DNA of 64,000 bases from Panaeolus papilionaceus (lineage: Eukaryota; Basidiomycota; Agaricomycetes; Agaricales): the NCBI GenBank assembly GCA_015501605.1, contig JADNRZ010000006.1:806001-870000 (forward strand). Reading direction: 5' to 3'. Shown in pieces: positions 59,294 through 64,000 of the stretch. The notes under the pieces are model-generated. The model did not search any database. It had not been told where the DNA came from and saw only the letters and a program-made list of their open reading frames with translations. Position numbers and translations under genes: made by a program. Positions within the stretch are counted from its first letter, which is position 1, and each line of letters begins with the position of its first letter.

Positions 59294-60163
59294 ATGCGTC
59301 TCTTGTACATGGTCTTATGCGCGGTGTCTTTGGCTCGGCTTCCTGTCTACGCTGCTACGATAGCGAAAATGTTACCCTTGGACACACTAAAGGCTCTGGA
59401 TATGCCTGCCGATAACGATGTCGAAACTCGACAAATTCATAGTGCCGACTTCAGTTCCAACATCCCCTCTTCTACTTCTATGGATGTGCAAGATGTGCAA
59501 ATTCCTGGATCCTCTCCTGAAAGCGTTGCTACTAAGGCGGGCCATCGTACCTCTGCTAAATTCATCAAAAGGGCCTCCGAAAACCCCGTTTCTTTCTTAT
59601 CGAAGAACTATGGGGGCAAACCTCAGGTCTTTGACGATTCCGAGGTGTTGGAAGGCCCCGATAGCGCAACTCTGGCCACGTTGAAGCGCATCATTGTCAG
59701 CGACATCGTGGAGAAAATGCCTGTTCGTGGCCGAGATGTCTCCTTGCCCAGTGGAGTCAACAGCCACACAGTCGACCCGAACAGTATTCCTAGCTATGTT
59801 GGGCTCCAAGCTCCACCAGACGGGGTAGAATCTGTGATCAACCAACAGCACGCTTTATCTAAGATGATTTCTCGGGGAATCGAGCACTCTGAATTTATCA
59901 GACCGCAATCCATTAACTTTTCTGCTCTTAGCGACGGCGATTCCGGAGATGAACATATAGAGGAGGACGGAGATGAAAACGAAACCACCGACGATGGCAA
60001 CGATAGCGAAGGCTTGGAAGAGGAAGAGGATGGAGATTCTGATAACAGCGAGGTCTCTGGCGACGACGACAACAACGACGATGGCTCTGACGACAATGAA
60101 GAAGGACAAGATTCTGAGGATAACAGCGAAGATGAAGATGACGCGATGAGACAATATTTATAA
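59294..60163 (+). CDS. Secreted protein with extremely acidic C-terminus, unknown
   Basis: Single-exon ORF of 289 residues. Residues 1-21 are a good signal peptide (MRLLYMVLCAVSLARLPVYA). The middle is polar without recognisable domain; one dibasic-like site (KFIKRASE) could be a Kex2-type processing point. The last 75 residues are almost entirely Asp, Glu, Ser, Asn and Gly (e.g. EEEEDGDSDNSEV). Such tails bind calcium or cationic surfaces in other proteins, but nothing here proves that. The absence of introns contrasts with neighbours. No homologue is recognised; it may be lineage-specific. Confidence 0.65.
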   Translation: MRLLYMVLCAVSLARLPVYAATIAKMLPLDTLKALDMPADNDVETRQIHSADFSSNIPSSTSMDVQDVQIPGSSPESVATKAGHRTSAKFIKRASENPVSFLSKNYGGKPQVFDDSEVLEGPDSATLATLKRIIVSDIVEKMPVRGRDVSLPSGVNSHTVDPNSIPSYVGLQAPPDGVESVINQQHALSKMISRGIEHSEFIRPQSINFSALSDGDSGDEHIEEDGDENETTDDGNDSEGLEEEEDGDSDNSEVSGDDDNNDDGSDDNEEGQDSEDNSEDEDDAMRQYL

Positions 60164-60525
60164 ATTTATTTAATTTGAGGTCAAGTTCAGTTCATTTTTT
60201 CATAGACACCGTAGATAGAACTTGCTGCTCTTTTTTCGACTTTCGCCAGAGATGTTAGATTGGTTTATTGTATGTATGACTCTTGGTCCCCACAAAAAGT
60301 GGTAGGATCAAAGCTGGGGAAAGTGATTTTATGTAACACAGCTGGATGATTTCCAAGTTGGGTGATTATTATACAGACCTGCTAAACAGAGTTGATTCTG
60401 ACAACCAAGTCGCATGCTCTTGTTCTGCTTTATCTCGATTTACGACTAACCCTCGAATACTTTCAAGCGCTTCAACTCATTTTATTTCTCATTTAGGATC
60501 AGAAACCCCTAATTTCATATCGTAC
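60164..60525. other. Intergenic / leader of the WW-HECT gene
   Basis: 362 bases. The reading frame of the next gene is open from an ATG at 60346, but the 60 added residues have no domain and the sequence just before 60526 looks like a CT-rich leader. Confidence 0.4.
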
Positions 60526-62594
60526 ATGTCCAAGAATCGTTCCTCAGTGGCACTTCAAGGGACAGTTTCGAAGGAGGAGAGTCGTTCACTCCCCAGCGGT
60601 TGGGAATGTCGTGTTCTGCCTCAAGGCAAGAAATACTACGTCAACAAGCGTACTCATACCATTACATCCATACGCCCTGTTGGTCATGATCACCCCTCTT
60701 CCGTCGTGCCTGCCAAAACCACTCAAGAACCATTGCCCGATGGCAGAAACGACCCCCTTCCTGAAGGTTGGGAATGCAGGATAGAGCAGAAATCTGGTCG
60801 CAAATATTATCTAGACCACAAGACTCGCACAACTACGTGGCTACATCCAGCCGATGATGCCACTCTTCCTTTCGCTCAGTACTCTGACTCAGATAACCCC
60901 CTGCCGTATGGATGGGAGTCGGCAGTCGATTCAAAGGGTCGGGAGTACTACATCGACCACAACACTAGGACGACCACTTGGGAGAGGCCAAATACTAATA
61001 TTGTAACTGGCCGCCCACTTCCCAAGGGATGGGAGATGCGATATAGCGAGAGCCGCAAGCGAACATACTTTGTCGACCACAAGACACGGACAACGACATG
61101 GGCGGATCCAAGGCTGGCCATGCCTGAAACAGACATGGTGGCCTTGTTTCGGCGCAAAGCCCACTATCTACGCTCGATGTTTCGTCATGAAGTCAAGCCT
61201 GGTGTCTTCCCCATATCTATTCGAAGGTCCCGCATATTAGAGGACAGTTTCAGGGTTTTTAGATCCGCCACGACTTTAGAACTGAAACGCACACCGAGCG
61301 TGTCGTTTGATTCACAAATATCATCAGGCGGCGATACCGTCAGGTAAGTATCATTCATTAATCCTAAAACTTCTCTGTTTCCACTCACTTATCGACCCTC
61401 AGGGAATGGCTCGACTTATTGATCGAGCAGATTTTACGACCTGAGACTGGATATTTCAAAACGGAGCAAACACCGGCAGGGAAGGACGTTATCAAGATCA
61501 ATCCAGCTTCTTCTTCAGTCCCGAAATATCTCGAATATATGAAATTCTTTGGCCAGGTTCACAGTTTCGCAATCTTTCATGGTTTCTTGATAGATCCCCG
61601 TGCGATCGTTCTAGTCTACCCCATTATCTCGATGCACATATTCGATGTGTCCAGTTCCGGATTGATTGACCGTGCCATTGCAAGCTCGGTGGCGAAGATC
61701 GTGAGGTGAGGCATTAGCTTTCATGCATTTTAGTTTTTTCTGAAGCTCCTGCAACCCTTAAGCCGCGCTGGAAAACCGCTCCTAGAATCTACCAAAGCCC
61801 TGACAGACCGAAGATCAGGAAAGCCTTTCTCTGTGGAGTTGAACTCTGAAGTACAGCGACATGTGTTCATGCATTACGCGGACAAGGAGGAGTTTGCTGA
61901 GGAGTACGCAGCACGACAAATCGCGGGCAATAGTTCTGCTCAGATTCGTGCATTTATGGAAGGCTTCTGGGAGCTAATGCGAGGAAAGGATACTTTTGTT
62001 GCCTATGATCAAGCAGAGATCGAGAAGTTTATCGCAGGTGTTGCTCTCCTTGACCTGTAAGTCTTTCTGTGTGTCCCTGCTTCATTTCGACATTCCTGAT
62101 CCAATTCGGCATGTAGCGATGACCTCATCAAAACCAGTTCAGAGGACGCCGTCTCCGAAAACGACGCTGATATTCATCTTGAGTGGTTTGCAGACATCGT
62201 TGGCTCCTGGTCACTTGACAGGAAGAAGGAGCTCTTCTATTACTTCACTGGTCTTCGGCGCGTTCCCGAGTCTGATCAGTTCCGTATTCTCAGAGCGTCT
62301 GACGGCGAAATACGTCGTCTCACTATCCTTGGCAACCACGAACGCGATGTACCAGACCGAGTGGAAGACACTCCGGAGCACATTCTGTTCCTTCCTGTTT
62401 TCGAGTCCAAGACCAAATTAGAGGAAGGACTGCTCGCGGCCATCAAGGATCCTATCTGGGCAAGTGTTCCATTTAGATTGGACGATTCATTCATTATTCT
62501 AACACTTTTGCTCTTTCGCCTTTTGTAGCAAGATGCTATGCTCATCGCCGATTTTGAGTTTATCACTGCACCCCGGCCGTCTCAAAGGCAATAA
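60526..62594 (+). CDS. WW-domain HECT-family protein lacking the catalytic cysteine
   Basis: Nedd4/Rsp5-related protein. Four WW units, counted from 60526: residues 22-51 (LPSGWECR...TITSIRP, second Trp replaced), 78-108 (LPEGWECR...TTTWLHP), 126-155 (LPYGWES...TTTWERP) and 165-195 (LPKGWEMR...TTTWADP). A HECT-like region follows: [31 protein letters not shown] linker, [55 protein letters not shown], then [13 protein letters not shown]. In active enzymes the last block reads HTCFNxxDLP; here no Cys is present. No C2 domain. Four to five introns; the last appears to use a GC donor. It probably binds PPxY partners without ligase activity. An ATG at 60346 is an alternative start. Confidence 0.8.
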
Positions 62595-63342
62595 ATGAAA
62601 CGACATCTCATCCCTGCATATTTCTTGACTTGTTATGACTCTTACGACCTTTCTGCTCTCAACAACACAACTACACTCATAGAATGAATCTTTGTACAGC
62701 ACAGCATTGCAAGGTGTTTTCCGGATCTTTCTACATTTTATGTCTGTCTTCCCAGTCGCGAACTTCGGGTTCTGTTTTTTCGCTTTCAAAGTTTTCTTTT
62801 TGTTCTGGTATTGTACAATTCGCCATATTTCACACATACCCTGACACCTGTATTATTAGCATGTCAACTCGGTTTTTCTCAGATGCCTTTTGTTTTGTTT
62901 ACATTTTTCGGTTTGAAATTACAAAGAGACAGGAACAGCTCACACGAAGCAAGTTACACGAAACGAATCTATTGTTTTGAAATATGACACAGCTAGGCAA
63001 GATTGTCCAAAAGAGTATGCTTTTTGTAACGTAAAAATACACAAAAGGTGCTGGTAAACGTGAAGAAATGAAGGGTAAAATGAGTATACACATATGGGTG
63101 AAGTGAGGGATGAATAAAGTAGGATGTAAAATACAACAAGGTCACAATGCCAGGTGATGCCGCAAACAGTGATTAAGAAAGCGGTAAGATATAAATGCAG
63201 AACGAAGGCTAGAGGGGATTAAGGGGTGTAAAAGATATAAGGTCGTGAGGGTAGAACGTCATCCGGCTTCGTCGCAGAGTTCGTGTCATGAACGGAATAC
63301 AAAACAGAATCATCGCATCATAAACAGAGAAAAAAAGTCCAA
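62595..63342. other. Intergenic, convergent 3' flanks
   Basis: 748 bases between two stops. AT-rich with T-rich runs in 62760-62920. The ORFs here (98 codons at 62684+, 112 at 62499-) overlap on opposite strands and lack motifs. Confidence 0.45.
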
Positions 63343-64000
63343 TCAAATCGCCATTGGGGCGAAGGGATTCGTCTGCATGCTCTTCCTGAGCCCCAGACCT
63401 GTAGGCTCGTCAATCCTCACTCGGTGCTCGTCATCAAAAGGAGTGATGAACGGGTTAATGTTCGAGCTGTGTCGAGCATGAGTTGTCGTCAGTAGACGCG
63501 TGACAGGGGTGGTCGCTAGGTCGTCTTGTGTTGAAGGTGCGATTGAAGAACGCGAAGACGTATCAATATCTCCAGGTGCAGCGTTTGTGACGCGCCATGT
63601 GGATGCACCCAAGGACGACGAGCGCCTGTGGCGGTCCTTGGCTTGATGAGGTGGGGGAGCTAGCGAGTGCTGAGGTTGAACGAGACGAGGGGACTCCTGG
63701 GGTGGTGGCGGAGATGAGGCGTTGTTGTACATGTTCTGCATTTGCGGATGTCTAGGAGGTGAGGGGTATCGGCTGTCAAAGCCGTTGTAGAGGGGTATAG
63801 GGAGAATGGGAGCGGGGAGCTTCTTGTTTTCCGAGGGTGACATGAAGGGGTTCTCTGACTCGTATGACCCGATGTCAAGAGGGACGTTGTTGTTAGTAGG
63901 GCGAATGGGAACGCCCATAGCAAATTGTTGCTGTCTGGGAGAGACAGGCTCGATTACGACTCTTGGAAGTGGCGGTGCAGTGGTAGAAACAGGCGTATAG
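63343..64000 (-). CDS. C-terminal part of a Ser/Pro-rich protein (runs off the window)
   Basis: Open frame from the right edge to a stop at 63343, about 218 residues. The sequence is low complexity and disordered: TTAPPLPRVVIEPVSPRQQQ at the edge, then PAPILPIPLYNGFDSRYPSPP, HRRSSSLGASTWRV, and a C-terminus RKSMQTNPFAPMAI. Repeated NPF-like tripeptides (ENPFMS, INPFIT, TNPFAP) may bind EH-domain endocytic proteins; this is inferred from motif only. The N-terminal part and identity lie outside the window. Confidence 0.65.
   Translation of the reverse strand, partial: YTPVSTTAPPLPRVVIEPVSPRQQQFAMGVPIRPTNNNVPLDIGSYESENPFMSPSENKKLPAPILPIPLYNGFDSRYPSPPRHPQMQNMYNNASSPPPPQESPRLVQPQHSLAPPPHQAKDRHRRSSSLGASTWRVTNAAPGDIDTSSRSSIAPSTQDDLATTPVTRLLTTTHARHSSNINPFITPFDDEHRVRIDEPTGLGLRKSMQTNPFAPMAI

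Overview
This is a compact, intron-rich nuclear segment of a filamentous basidiomycete, most likely an Agaricomycete. The evidence is the many short GT-AG introns (about 45-70 bases), CT-rich leaders before start codons, closely packed convergent and divergent genes, a GH45 endoglucanase, an NAD formate dehydrogenase, a DUF6533 membrane protein and a two-domain single-pass surface protein. The species cannot be named from the sequence alone. No rRNA, tRNA, intact transposon or CRISPR array was found.

Layout. 0-8 kb: membrane-anchored cyclophilin (+), GH45 endoglucanase (-), GCN5 acetyltransferase (+), formate dehydrogenase (-). 8-15 kb: ERD1/EXS protein (-), SNU23 splicing factor (+), cytosolic isoleucyl-tRNA synthetase (-). 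15-18.5 kb: a stretch with no supportable gene. 18.5-30 kb: PBS2 MAPKK (-), UBL-BAG cochaperone (+), RING/TRAF-type zinc-finger protein (-), two tandem aldo-keto reductases (+), DUF6533 membrane protein (-). 30-41 kb: BUD4/anillin-like protein (-), PEX5 (+), dihydroxy-acid dehydratase (+). 41-48 kb: small single-pass protein, Ap4A phosphorylase, small multi-pass membrane protein and a two-domain single-pass surface protein, all on the minus strand. 48-56 kb: lysine-rich protein with a HicA-like C-terminus (+), REC114-like protein (-), VanZ-like membrane protein (+), Mmc1-like mitochondrial protein (-). 57-64 kb: Hsp20 (-), secreted acidic protein (+), WW-HECT protein without the catalytic cysteine (+), and the 3' end of one more gene (-).

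Most genes are housekeeping genes and there is no biosynthetic cluster. The most unusual items are the HECT-family protein that lacks its catalytic cysteine, the fungal protein ending in a degenerate HicA-like domain, a fast-evolving gene that reads as meiotic REC114, a dihydroxy-acid dehydratase without a visible mitochondrial presequence, and a tandem reductase pair that differs by one intron. CDS coordinates below run from start to stop codon and include introns. Splice sites were inferred by reading frames through consensus sites and family motifs, without transcripts.
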